The notes under the pieces are model-generated. The model saw only the letters and a program-made list of their open reading frames with translations. It had not been told where the DNA came from and did not search any database. From Mangifera indica (lineage: Eukaryota > Streptophyta > Magnoliopsida > Sapindales > Anacardiaceae), in NCBI RefSeq assembly GCF_011075055.1, contig NC_058156.1:3658001-3722000 (forward strand): a stretch of 64,000 bases of DNA, given 5' to 3'. This document shows, piece by piece, positions 23,691 through 33,785 of this stretch (position 1 is its first letter; each line of letters begins with the position of its first letter). The translations under genes were made by a program, and so were the position numbers.

Positions 23691-25560
23691 TGGTATGCAT
23701 AGTGTTATATGGCATCATGCAAATGCACAACATGGTTTTAGCAAGACCAACTTAGGAGTCCAACCAAACAAGTCCAAATAATGGATGCGAGTCAACTAGT
23801 TGAGTTAACTCATGGGTAAGACATTTTAGTTAAACAAAGATTCTTCAAAGTCCTTGCTTGACCAAAAGTTTTAGTTAAGTTGGAATCCATATTCCTAATT
23901 TAATTAGGATTCCTATGCATTAAAACTTTCAATAAATTCAAAGTCCTCGTTTGGTAGAAATTTAGGTTAAGTTGGAATCCTAATTTAATTAACATTCCTA
24001 TGCATTAAAATATTCAATAAATTAAGAGTCTTAATTTAATAAGAACTCTTGCTCACCTTTTCACCTAAGTAGTTAGAGTCTTGCCTAAATTAGGATTCAT
24101 CCATACCTTTTAAATAAAGGTGTTTGGATTAAGTCAAATTTTTTAACACAATAATCCAAAACACATACATCCTAAACACACATCTCTACACCTAGAATCT
24201 TGTTGATGCAAGCTTCCATTGTCTTGTTCTAATTTCTAAAATGCAGTCAACAGAAGCCCTAACAGCTTTCTTTCTGGATTGCGTCCCATTCATGGTTTCT
24301 ATGGATACTTAGACACCTTGTCAAGAAAGTTGGATAACGATTTTTACATAGCCACATGAATTTTTGGAAGAGCTAACAATACAGGTATAATCTCTAAACA
24401 TTCTGTGTGTTTAACATGTTCATGAATCTATGCATTAAAATGGGTATCTTGGATTGGTTTTAGGATTTTTGATAATTTTTAAATTTTAAATTTCATCGCA
24501 TTGTCAGTTAGCAACACCTTAAAACCTTTCAGTGGTATCAAAGCCACCAGTTAGACATACTTTCATTAAAATATACCTACAAATTTTGGTTATATTTACA
24601 TGTTGTTATATGTAATTGATAAATAATCAAAACCCTAAAATTGGTAAAATTGATTTGCAATCGTGTTGCTACACGATTTGTCGAGTTCAAGAACAATGTA
24701 AAGATGTGTTAAATTTATTGAGTGATTATTCCTAAAATTTTCTTAAGTTCAATTGTTACTGTAGGATTAAATTCAAGGTTGATAGTAGGATTGTCATATG
24801 AATATGGTTTACATGACACTGTTGCTCACACAGTGATTGGCTTACCTTTGCACGATGGCTTCTGGATTTCCCATCACTAGAAAGTCCAAAAACTGAGGTT
24901 GGAAACAACACCGTACATAGTTGGAAGGAATACTAAATAGGGTGGTGTCATGCACTATAAGGTTACTCCATGATGTAACATGCGCCTGGACAAAATCTAT
25001 TTTGTGGGTCAACGAAGGTGGTGGTTTGAACTTCTGCCACTTGGATCTTGTTGATAGGCAGCCTCTGCCTTATCCCGTTCTTGTAGTATAAACTGGTGCA
25101 TCACCAAATGGCACCTATCTAGACAATTTTGTTCAGGCTATGCACTGCTACTGGTGCACTCATTGCACCTTGAATTTGTGCATGGTAGGGCAATTTTTTT
25201 GCCTAAACCATGAGTTTTTTTAGTGAAACATGTCTACGGTGGTCCTCTATCATGCTCTCGATGTGCCTTCTAAGATGCCTACATGTCTTTCAAGATTGGG
25301 AATTAGATTTTGGTTTGAGTTTCATTGAATTAGAACTAAAACTAAAATTTCCTTGAGTCGCAGGGTTGAACAATTATTTTGCAAAGTTTTAGGGATAAAA
25401 ATGTAATTTAACACTTGACTAATTTAATTACACTAAATTTAATTTTGATGAATTTTAATCTTATAACTTCATTATGATTCAATTATGTTTTCATGTGTTT
25501 TTTATTACATGTATGATAATGTTAACTACTTAGATTTAATGGTTAAATATTTACCAAGTA
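23691..25560 (+). mobile_element. copia F: LTR end, primer site and leader only
   Basis: Part of the same copia family as E: the right part of an LTR (23691-24533), primer site GTGGTATCAAAGCC at 24534-24547 and untranslated leader to about 25560. The LTR landmarks AATCTATGCATTAAAATGGG (24424) and AACACCTTAAAACC match copia C and E. No gag or pol follows. The left edge, against Athila gag, is approximate. Confidence 0.7.
23874..24060 (+). repeat. 92-bp-period tandem duplication in copia F LTR
   Basis: GTTAAGTTGGAATCC occurs at 23874 and 23966, each followed by a TAATTTAATTA, ATTCCTATGCATTAAAA and TTCAATAAATT series. The equivalent zone of the copia C LTR (7130-7280) appears to have one copy. 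Confidence 0.7.
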
Positions 25561-26728
25561 AAATGCTATAATGAATGACAATGCAGTATATTAAACATAT
25601 GAAAAACCATCCAAAGATTGATCCCTTGAAAAAAATTCAAATTTATGATTAATTAAAATTAAATTAATCAAACTCTAACCAAAATTACAAAATTTTGGAA
25701 AGAGAACAAATCAAACTCTTTTGACAAATATCAATTAACCCTAGTCCTGATAGCCTTGAAAATATTAAAAAAAGCTCATTCAAGCCTACCTATGTAGTAC
25801 AGAAATGAAAATGCGAAAACATGGAATTGTAGAAACGAATATGTTGAAATGCATTTTCTCAAAACCACAGGAAATGGAAATGAGAGAAATGAATAAATAT
25901 GAAAAATATTGGATTTTTTTTTTTCAAATACCAAATTTTTTATTAAAAAATATTTAAAAAAACTATATATACAACTACAAGCCATGTGGATTTGCCCATG
26001 CTTTTAAAGATGATATTTTCATAACCCAAATTATTGTCAATAGTTGAACCACCATTATCATCTTGTGAGTAACTGTCATTTCCTCATTTGTTTCTTCTTA
26101 GTTCATAGCTATTTTTATATATTTTGAATATGAAATAGGTTTAACACACACACACAACTTTATCGAAGAATGTTATCGAAAGTAAAGGAAAGTATTAAAG
26201 AAACGCAATTTCGAAACATGTTCAAATTTTAAAAAATTTTTGAAATGGTCCCAAAACATTTCGTATCAGTTTTGGGACATTTTGAAAATCGAAACATTTT
26301 GGAAATGCAAAAGTACACCCTTAGTACGTTTTTGTACTTCCTATGAGCCTACCATTAAATATCAATTTATCCTCTACACATGGGCACTTAGGCAAATACA
26401 AAAAAAAACACTTTCACTTGCCATTAAAAATATAAACTAACCCTCTTAAGCATTAAGTATTAGCATAGAATATCATTTAACCCCTATTTTACCTACAAAA
26501 CCCTCATTTTACAATATTATTTAATCTCACTTCCTATAATTTTATTAATCCTCCAAAAATGCTTTTTAAAAAAAAAAACAATTAACCTTCTTCATCAAAA
26601 ACCCATCCATAGGTGTAATTTTCCTAGCAAACATGATCACGTTTACGATAGGTTTTTGATGATTTTCATGTCAATATCCTTTTGTCTATTAAAAAAAACA
26701 CCGTAGTCTTACATGATATTGCCTATGG
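25561..26728 (+). other. AT-rich intergenic stretch, no gene seen
   Basis: I see no convincing coding region here. The stretch has AT-rich homopolymer runs and a set of GAAACA/GAAATG motifs at 25795-25890 and 26195-26310 that could belong to an unrecognised non-autonomous element. Short ORFs at 25776-25985 and 26240-26440 have no recognisable motif. Confidence 0.5.
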
Positions 26729-27024
26729 TGTAACATCCGAATTCAGGTGTGTCAGTAAACTCCACTTCCAAAATTACCCCTAGAGTTGATTTTATAACTT
26801 GTTGTGTAAAGAAATTGCAAAAGAATTATAGAAAACTACTAAAGGAGCAATATTTTTCAAAGGGGGTAAAATGGTCATTTTATAAAGATTCAAGGGACAA
26901 AGTGGGAATTAAAATTGAAGGGCACACTTGAAATTATATGGTGGTGCTAAAGGTTTTTGGTAGTTGACTAAGGATAAAATAGTAATTTATGGAAAAGGTT
27001 AAGGGCAAAATGGTCCAAAAGGCT

Positions 27025-27030
27025 TATAAA
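27025..27030 (+). promoter_or_regulatory. candidate LTR TATA box
   Basis: TATAAA lies about 300 bases into the LTR and is preserved in the 3' LTR at 34082. The solo LTR at 48055 has TATATAAAA about 240 bases in, at a comparable place. It is inferred as the promoter of the element; no transcript data are available. Confidence 0.4.
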
Positions 27031-27902
27031 CTTATGCTATTCATTTTCTCTTTCATTTTTGCCGAGAACTCCATGGTTTTAGCTAAGCTTTTTCCCTTAA
27101 CCAAAATTTGTCCAAAACCCTAGCTAAACCACCTAATTTCCAGAGGCTCCAGTTATAAAAAGTGTAGATCTGTCAATTTTGATCAGTTCTAAGGTAAGAA
27201 ATTTAATTTTTAAGATATGTGAAATTTGAGAGTTTGATGGATGATCATATTTTTGGTTGATTAAGGTTGTCAGAAAGAAGAAAAGAAGGTGAATAAGCTT
27301 AAATCACCTATTTGGCAAAGAAAAGGTAAGAATTTCATACTTTACATACTTGAAGTAAATTTGAGTTAGGTTATTTAAATAACCTTTACTTATATAAGTG
27401 TGTAAGGTATTAGAATTAAGGTGATTTATGCTTAAAAGGATAAAGAAATTCATTAGGATTCAGGATGTAATGTTTGGCCATAAGGGTAAAAAGGTAATTT
27501 TGGCCATAAGGGCAAAAATGTCATTTTATGCGATATAGGTTAATGTTGTTTAATTATGTGCATGTTATGTGAAATAACCCTTATATTAAGCCTATATTGT
27601 ATAATTGAAATTAATTTGAGACATGATATATATTTATATATAAAGGCATGAGAAAATAACATGATGTTTGAGAAGGAATGAAAAGAATAAGGGAAAATAA
27701 CAAATGCGCATATTCCATATTATGGTTATATATGCATACATGAGGAATCATAACATATGTATGATTTAGAAAAAATAAAGAAAAAGGAAAAATATTTTCT
27801 AAGTCATGCATGCTTTTAGAAAATGGAAAACAAGTATTTTTAGTTTTATAATAACTCATATGATACAGGAAAGCAGAAAACATACTAAAAATCCTTACAC
27901 GC

Positions 27903-28094
27903 CAGCTGTACTGTGTGGACAGCAAATAAAATAATCGGTTGTACTGTGTGGACAACCAGCTGTACTGTGTGGACAGCAAAGAAAGAAAAATATCAGCTGT
28001 ACTGTGTGGACCGCAAAAGAAAAATATCAGCTGTACTGTGTGGACAACAAAGAAAAATATTAGTTGTACTGTGTGGACAGCAAAGAAAAAATAT
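27903..28094 (+). repeat. 33-bp tandem array in 5' LTR (6 units)
   Basis: Six units share the core TGTACTGTGTGGAC; most continue into an A-rich spacer (CAAAGAAAAATAT). Unit 2 is short (21 bases, no spacer). Each core is flanked by short inverted arms, GCTGT with ACAGC in the commonest form. The corresponding array in the 3' LTR has seven units. Confidence 0.95.
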
Positions 28095-28895
28095 GCGTGT
28101 AAGAGAGAATTATACTTTGTATAGTGACTGCAAGTACTGTCATATGTAGTCTAGACCAGTCAATGAGAAAGAGAGAGAAACAAATTAGTAAATATTTTAT
28201 GAAAGTAAATTGCATTAGAATCATACATACAAGCCTATGTGGCCGATAAAGAATTGAGAAAGATGTATGATCAGAAAATAGAAAAGTCATGACACTCATA
28301 CATGCATAAATCATAACGAATGAATCATATTTGTATAGTAAGAAAATGAATAAATTGGTGAAAAAAGAGAATTCTGATATGTGTTTAATGCGTGTCCGTG
28401 TCAATAATTGTATATATGAATAGCCCAGACACGTTGAGTATGAAAGAGATTAATACTGGTATGAAATACTTTAAGTGTTTAATATGATTTTCTTACTGAG
28501 CCATAGTCACTCACTCCGTTTAATTTAATATTTTACAGGTAAAGAAATGCAGCAAAGGTTCCCGGGGAGCACTAATGAGACATGAGGCTAAGGGAGGAAG
28601 GCACCATATTTTTATTAATATATAAATGTTTTAATGTATATGTGAATATATGCCTATATATATATATATATACAGCTAGTTATGAAAATTGGTTATAAAG
28701 TTTCTGTGGGTGAAAATTTTTATGATGGTTATTATTATGTACTTATTTTACTAATTGTGATTAAGTTGATGAAAATCCAGTCGATTGGTAGGACTGGTTT
28801 GTGTGAATTACAAATTGGGAGTGTTACAGGGCATAATAAAAAAAAGAGAAAAATATTCCCCAGGCCCTTTAAAATAGGGGAACTTTTGCCATTTT

Positions 28896-29090
28896 GGGCG
28901 CTTAAAAGAAGATATAATATAATGTGTGGTAATCTAATACAATATATCTATGGTTTGCATTCTAATATTGCACAGGTGCCCCTCATGTCTCACAGATTAG
29001 CTCCCGAGAATCGACTGCAGTAAGTTATTTTCTTTACCTGTATTCAAATAATAGAATATTATGTAATTACACTTATGCAGTTATTACATA
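28896..29090 (+). other. leader of Tekay-like element
   Basis: This is untranslated sequence between the LTR and gag. No TGGTATCAGAGC-type primer site follows either candidate LTR end; the sequence after 28895 starts GGGCGCTTAAAAG. An in-frame TAA at 29064 bounds the gag frame upstream. A CAG/GT-like pair lies near 28975. Confidence 0.6.
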
Positions 29091-29408
29091 AGTACCACAA
29101 GACGAGGACGAGGACGGGGTCGTGGAAGGGGTATTCAAAGAGAGACGGGAGAACCGTCTAACCCTGCCCCGTCAGTTGGTTCAGGATTTGGGCTAGCAGA
29201 AATAAGAGATATAGTCCGTCAGGTGTTGACTAAGAGTCAAGATAGACCCATACCTAAAAATATAGCCAGAGATGCCATTCGAGATGAGATTAGAAGTGAG
29301 ATTCGTGAGGAAGTCATAGAAGAAATCAGAAATGAAATGAGGAATGAAGGGAGAGGAGAAATTAGAGCTCAAAGGCGACTTGAGCCCATTTATTCCTTAC
29401 CTAATTAG
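29091..29408 (+). pseudogene. gag N-terminus of Tekay-like polyprotein, ends in a premature stop
   Basis: In frame with the long downstream ORF this encodes an Arg/Gly repeat start (RRGRGRGRGRG, 29100-29132) typical of the first residues of Tekay gag, then a charged helix with alternating acidic and basic residues (RDEIRSEIREEVIEEIRNEM, about 29280-29340). A TAG at 29406-29408 interrupts it fifteen bases before the next open stretch. No ATG is found in frame between the upstream TAA (29064) and the RG repeat, so the start codon is apparently lost; the family start is expected just before the RG repeat. Role: nucleocapsid precursor, RNA binding. Confidence 0.75.
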
Positions 29409-29423
29409 CATACCCCTCCTGAA

Positions 29424-31922
29424 TTGAAAGGTACTAAAGATCCTTTAGTGGCTGATGAATGGATCAAGCAGGTGGAAAGTACTATAGATTTATTTTCTAT
29501 GACTGATAGAGAAAAAGTTCGGTATGCCAGTTTCTTGATGAGGGGAGAGGCCCGCGTATGGTGGGACCTAGTTAAAGAAACCAGAAATGTGGATCTGATG
29601 ACTTGGCAAGACTTTAGAAGGGCATTTGAGGCCCAATATAGAACAGCTGATGTGGTAGCAGTCAAAGTTCAAGAGTTCATTTCTTTACAGCAGGGAGAGG
29701 GTTCAGTAAAGGATTACTTTACCCGTTTTGATGTCTTAGCCAGTTTTGCTCCAGGTATGGTGAGTACCCCTAGTCTCCGATTGGACAGATTTCTTCAAGG
29801 CCTTAAACCGGAGATAGCCTTGCATGTGCTAGCTGGACCACAACCTCCTCAAACTTATGAAGAGGCATTGGAGAGAGCATTAAGGTTGGAGGTATATGTT
29901 AATAAGCTACCCAGGAATGCACCTTCCATGTTAACACCTCCATCATTGACAGTACCCCAAACAGTGATGCCAAGTCAGTCAGCTTTACCTGCTTCATTGA
30001 CTATTTCTGCACCAGTTACAACATTAGGGGGTAGTTCAATTGGCTCCAGTTTCAGAAATAATAGGGGAAAAAGAAAACTCCTGTCAAAAGCAAGTAGAAA
30101 AGGTTGGAAGAGTGACAAGAGGCCTAGAAAAGAAAATATTCCCCAGTGTCAGATTTGTGGGAGACGTCATAGTGGGGAATGTTGGTACCAGCAGAAACAG
30201 GTGATTTGTTATAGATGCCGACAGCCAGGGCATATAGCAAAGGATTGCCAGAGTATCGAAGTGCCAGTTCAGATACAACCACCACAAAGCCTAATTCCGC
30301 CAGTGCAACCAGGGAGAGGTACTAATGCACGGGTTTATACAGCTACCCATAGTCAGGCGGAGGCTAGTCCATCTGCAGTTACTGGTCAGCTCTTTTTCCA
30401 CTCTGTTTCTTTATATGCATTGATTGATTCAGGAGCTACACACTCCTTTATTGCACCAGGGGTTATTGAAATGGTAGGTTTAGTGCCTTTTAGATCTGCC
30501 CATTCCATTAGAATTGAGATGCCAGATGGGGGGAGTGTGATTACAGATAAAATGCTAAAAGACCAGAGAATAGTGATACATGGGAGAGAGTTAAAGGTGG
30601 ACTTGATTGTCTTTGATATGCCCGATTTTGATGTTATCTTAGGCATGGATTTCTTAGAAAGATATGGAGTCGAAATTGACTGTAGAAAGAAAAAGGCTCG
30701 ATTCCAACTTGATAATGGGGATTACTTTAATTTTGGAGAGGGCCATCAGCCTAGTATGATGATCAGTAATGTAAAAGCACAAAAATTATTGAAAAATGGG
30801 TGTACGGGATATTTAGCTCATGTGGTACATGAGCATGATGTTCAAAGATTGGGTGTTCAAGATGTCTCAATAGTACAAGATTTCCCAGATGTCTTTCTTG
30901 ATGAGCTGTCAGGTTTACCTCCAGAGAGAGAGTTGGAGTTTAGTATCGAGTTAGAACCTGGCTCAGCCCCAATTTCAAAAGCCCCTTACCGAATGGCTCC
31001 AGCTGAATTACAAGAATTAAAGAAACAGTTGCAAGAACTTTTAGATAAGGGTTTTATTAGACCTAGCCACTCTCCTTGGGGAGCACCCATACTATTTGTC
31101 AAAAAGAAAGATGGGTCGCTTCGTATGTGCATTGATTACAGAGAGTTGAATAAATTGATAGTGAAGAATAAATACCCGTTGCCTCGAATTGATGATTTAT
31201 TTGATCAATTGAAAGGAGCTTCTGTGTTCTCCAAAATTGACTTGAGGTTGGGTTATCACCAGGTGAGGATTGCAAAGCAAGATATTCCAAAGACAGCTTT
31301 TTGGACTCGCTACGGACACTACGAGTTTATGGTAATGCCCTTTGGATTGACTAATGCTCCAGCAATCTTTATGGATTTAATGAATCGAGTATTTCATGAT
31401 TGCCTTGACAAATTCCTGGTGGTATTTATTGATGATATCTTGATATACTCCAGATCAGAAGAAGAACATGCCGAACACTTGAGATTTGTGCTACAAAGAT
31501 TGAGAGAAAAGAAATTGTATGCCAAATTCTCTAAGTGTGAATTCTGGTTGGATCAAGTAGTATTTTTGGGACACGTGGTTACTAAGGAAGGTATAACTGT
31601 AGACCCCAGTAAAGTGGAAACAATACTTGAATGGGTGAGGCCAAAGACTGTGAAAGAGATCAGAAGCTTTTTGGGGCTAGCTGGCTATTACAGAAGATTT
31701 GTACAAGGTTTTGCTCGGTTGGCTAAGCCACTTACAGCTCTTACCAGACAAGGAACTCCTTTTCTATGGACTGAAGCTTGTGAGAAAAGTTTCCAAGAGC
31801 TAAAAAGGCGGTTGACTACAGCTCCTATTTTAGTATTACCAGAGGAAGGTGTAGATTATGATATTTATTGTGATGCCTCGCATAATGACTTGGGAGCCGT
31901 GCTGAGCAAAGGGGTAAGGTGA
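29424..31922 (+). CDS. gag-protease-RT segment of Tekay-like polyprotein
   Basis: An 832-codon open stretch, part of a longer polyprotein; its first codon is TTG and is not a real start. Domains: capsid at residues 10-110 ([22 protein letters not shown]); CCHC zinc knuckle at 262-275 ([14 protein letters not shown]) with a further Cys/His pair pattern at 242-253; aspartic protease with catalytic DSGA at 335-338 and ILGMDF at 405-410; reverse transcriptase from about 540 ([17 protein letters not shown], then FIDDILIYS with catalytic Asp 670-671); start of RNase H (CDASH, 816-820). One base is missing near 31905, shifting the frame to a TGA at 31920. Together with 32097-33749 it describes a chromovirus gag-pol. 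Possibly still partly translatable, but not as a complete polyprotein. Confidence 0.9.
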   Translation: MKGTKDPLVADEWIKQVESTIDLFSMTDREKVRYASFLMRGEARVWWDLVKETRNVDLMTWQDFRRAFEAQYRTADVVAVKVQEFISLQQGEGSVKDYFTRFDVLASFAPGMVSTPSLRLDRFLQGLKPEIALHVLAGPQPPQTYEEALERALRLEVYVNKLPRNAPSMLTPPSLTVPQTVMPSQSALPASLTISAPVTTLGGSSIGSSFRNNRGKRKLLSKASRKGWKSDKRPRKENIPQCQICGRRHSGECWYQQKQVICYRCRQPGHIAKDCQSIEVPVQIQPPQSLIPPVQPGRGTNARVYTATHSQAEASPSAVTGQLFFHSVSLYALIDSGATHSFIAPGVIEMVGLVPFRSAHSIRIEMPDGGSVITDKMLKDQRIVIHGRELKVDLIVFDMPDFDVILGMDFLERYGVEIDCRKKKARFQLDNGDYFNFGEGHQPSMMISNVKAQKLLKNGCTGYLAHVVHEHDVQRLGVQDVSIVQDFPDVFLDELSGLPPERELEFSIELEPGSAPISKAPYRMAPAELQELKKQLQELLDKGFIRPSHSPWGAPILFVKKKDGSLRMCIDYRELNKLIVKNKYPLPRIDDLFDQLKGASVFSKIDLRLGYHQVRIAKQDIPKTAFWTRYGHYEFMVMPFGLTNAPAIFMDLMNRVFHDCLDKFLVVFIDDILIYSRSEEEHAEHLRFVLQRLREKKLYAKFSKCEFWLDQVVFLGHVVTKEGITVDPSKVETILEWVRPKTVKEIRSFLGLAGYYRRFVQGFARLAKPLTALTRQGTPFLWTEACEKSFQELKRRLTTAPILVLPEEGVDYDIYCDASHNDLGAVLSKGVR

Positions 31923-32096
31923 TAGCGTATGCCTCTCGGCAGTTAAAAGATTATGAAACACGCTACCCTACCCATGATTTAGAGTTAGCAGCAGTGGTTT
32001 TTGCTTTAAAAAATTTGGAGGCATTATTTATATGGAGTTAAATGTAATATCTACACCGACCATAAAAGTCTAAAATATTTCTTCACTCAGAAAGAC
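31923..32096 (+). pseudogene. frameshifted RNase H segment joining the two long ORFs
   Basis: RNase H continues one frame off between 31905 and about 32010 ([20 protein letters not shown] is readable in the shifted frame from 31920). A run of six A at 32008-32013, one longer than the coding requirement, returns the sequence to the original frame, after which [18 protein letters not shown] is read from about 32033. The two opposite single-base indels thus leave only about 35 codons out of frame. Confidence 0.85.
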
Positions 32097-33749
32097 TTGA
32101 ATATGAGACAAAGGAGATGGTTGGAGCTAGTCAAAGATTATGAATATGATATTAAATATCAACCGGGTAAAGCAAATGTGGTAGCCGATGCCTTAATTAG
32201 AAAGATTGCCATAGCTCATCTCACCATTCAGATAGAGTTACAGAAAGAGTTTCAGAGGGAACAGATTGAGGTGATAAGAAGTCAAGTGGCCAGATTGGAA
32301 ATTCAACCTAATCTCTTTAATGAAATAAAAGAGAAGCAAGTAGAAGATTTGTGGTGCCAGAAAATAAGTCAACAGATATATGAAGGGAAAGCAACTGAGT
32401 TTCAAATGATAGATGGAGTGCTCAAGTTCAGAAACAGGGTATGTATTCCCCAAGATCTAGAATTGAGAAAGAAAATCTTGAGTGAAGCACATGATACACT
32501 TTACACTGCCCACCCTGGGGGAGTAAAGATGTACCAAGATTTAAAGAAAACTTATTGGTGGATAGGTATGAAGAAAGATATTGGAGACTATGTAGCTAAG
32601 TGCTTGGTATGTCAACAGGTCAAGGCCGAGCATCAGAGACCTTCAGGTTTGCTTCACCTACTTAGTGTTCCTGAATGGAAGTGGGAAGATATTTCAATGG
32701 ATTTCATCATTGGCCTACCTCGAGTACAAAAAGGCTATAATGCATTATGGGTGATTGTAGATAGATTGACTAAATCGGCCTATTTTATTCCAGTGAAAGA
32801 TAGTTTTGCTTCAGATCAACTGGCCCAGATTTATATACGGGAGATTGTGAGATTACATGGTGTACCCAAAACCATTGTGTCGGATAGAGACCCCAAATTT
32901 GTTTCAACATTTTGGGGTAGCTTACAAAGAGCATTGGGTACTAGGCTGGCATTTAGCACAGCATATCATCCTCAAACAGATGGCCAGACAGAAAGGGTGA
33001 ATCAAATACTAGAGGATATGTTGAGGGCCTATTGTTTAGATTATAAAATGACCTGGCATGAAATGATTCCATTGATAGAATTTGCATATAATAATAGTTA
33101 CCAGTCCACCATTAAAATGGCACCATATGAGGCTCTTTATGGACGAAAGTGTAGATCTCCATTACATTGGGATGACATAGGAGAGCAAGATGATTTGAGT
33201 CAAGTTCTTGGGCCTAAGTTAACCCAGAGGATGGTGGAAGATATAAAGGCTATCAAGATTAGAATGAAGCAAGCTCAAGACAGACAAAAGAGCTATGCAG
33301 ATTTGAAAAGGAAAGAAGTAGAGTTTCAACCGGGTGATAAAGTTTTTGTGAAAGCAGCCCCTTATAAGCACGTGATGAGATTTGGAAGAAAAAGGAAACT
33401 TGCTCCAAGATTTATTGGCCCATTTGAAATTTTAGAAAGAGTGGGCAAGGTGGCTTATAGACTTGCACTTGCACCTAGCATGGATCGAGTTCATAATGTA
33501 TTTCATATTTCTTTATTGAGAAAGTACATTAGCGATCCTTCACATGTCTTGAAATCAGATGATGTGGAATTAAAAGAAGATTTAGCTTATGAGGAGCAAC
33601 CAGTGCAGATACTAGACAGAAAAATAAAAGAGCTCCGAAATAAGACAATTCCATTAGTGAAAGTATTATGGAAGAATCATAAGGTGGAAGAAGCTACATG
33701 GGAGGTTGAGCAACAAATGAGAGAGAGATTTCCCAACTTATTTGTTTAA
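32097..33749 (+). CDS. RNase H end, integrase and chromodomain of Tekay-like polyprotein
   Basis: A 550-codon open stretch in the same frame as 29424-31922, beginning at an internal TTG. Residues 1-36 finish RNase H (VADALIRK; the family form has Ser where Ile stands). The integrase zinc-binding module uses His 132, His 139, Cys 169 and Cys 172. The catalytic triad is Asp 202, Asp 263 and Glu 299, with exactly 35 residues between the second Asp and Glu. [13 protein letters not shown] and [20 protein letters not shown] follow. Residues 440-475 hold the [23 protein letters not shown] module. The C-terminus (about 503-549, [25 protein letters not shown]) is a chromodomain of the Tekay/Del type, thought to steer integration to heterochromatin. 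All key integrase residues are present. Confidence 0.92.
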   Translation: MNMRQRRWLELVKDYEYDIKYQPGKANVVADALIRKIAIAHLTIQIELQKEFQREQIEVIRSQVARLEIQPNLFNEIKEKQVEDLWCQKISQQIYEGKATEFQMIDGVLKFRNRVCIPQDLELRKKILSEAHDTLYTAHPGGVKMYQDLKKTYWWIGMKKDIGDYVAKCLVCQQVKAEHQRPSGLLHLLSVPEWKWEDISMDFIIGLPRVQKGYNALWVIVDRLTKSAYFIPVKDSFASDQLAQIYIREIVRLHGVPKTIVSDRDPKFVSTFWGSLQRALGTRLAFSTAYHPQTDGQTERVNQILEDMLRAYCLDYKMTWHEMIPLIEFAYNNSYQSTIKMAPYEALYGRKCRSPLHWDDIGEQDDLSQVLGPKLTQRMVEDIKAIKIRMKQAQDRQKSYADLKRKEVEFQPGDKVFVKAAPYKHVMRFGRKRKLAPRFIGPFEILERVGKVAYRLALAPSMDRVHNVFHISLLRKYISDPSHVLKSDDVELKEDLAYEEQPVQILDRKIKELRNKTIPLVKVLWKNHKVEEATWEVEQQMRERFPNLFV

Positions 33750-33769
33750 ATTTCGAGGACGAAATTCTT

Positions 33770-33785
33770 TTAAGAGGGGAAGAAA
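33770..33785 (+). other. polypurine tract of Tekay-like element
   Basis: TTAAGAGGGGAAGAAA directly precedes the 3' LTR start TGTAACATCC. It lies just after the motif TTCGAGGACGAA that commonly precedes the 3' LTR of plant chromoviruses. Confidence 0.85.

Larger units (their letters stand above)
26729..28828 (+). repeat. 5' LTR of Tekay-like element
   Basis: This starts TGTAACATCCGAATTCAGG. The expected TG...CA end is GAGTGTTACA at 28828, but a further 67 bases up to 28895 are also shared with the 3' copy. Inside are a possible TATA box (27025), two AAGGTAAG donor-like sites (27191 and 27325), the 33-bp tandem array (27903-28094) and an AT run near 28660. ORFs across it (27611-28404) follow the repeat and are not genes. 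Confidence 0.85.

Noticed and set aside
26749..26931. 60-codon ORF at the LTR start (MSVNSTSKITPRVDF), identical in both LTRs at 26749 and 33806
   Set aside because: Identity follows from LTR duplication, not selection; it lies upstream of the likely promoter and has no known motif.
27903..28094. CRISPR-like array (similar units with spacers)
   Set aside because: The spacers are not unique; they are near-identical A-rich sequence. The array lies in a retrotransposon LTR of a plant genome.
27611..28404. ORFs over the LTR array, with LSTQYSW-like or LYCVD-like repeats, as candidate repeat proteins
   Set aside because: They come from the 33-bp unit being read in several frames on both strands. 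The same happens in the 3' LTR, and no start, codon bias or family match supports coding.
28682..29023. 113-codon ORF at the LTR/leader boundary as an extra protein
   Set aside because: It crosses the LTR end, is broken in the 3' copy and shows no domain.
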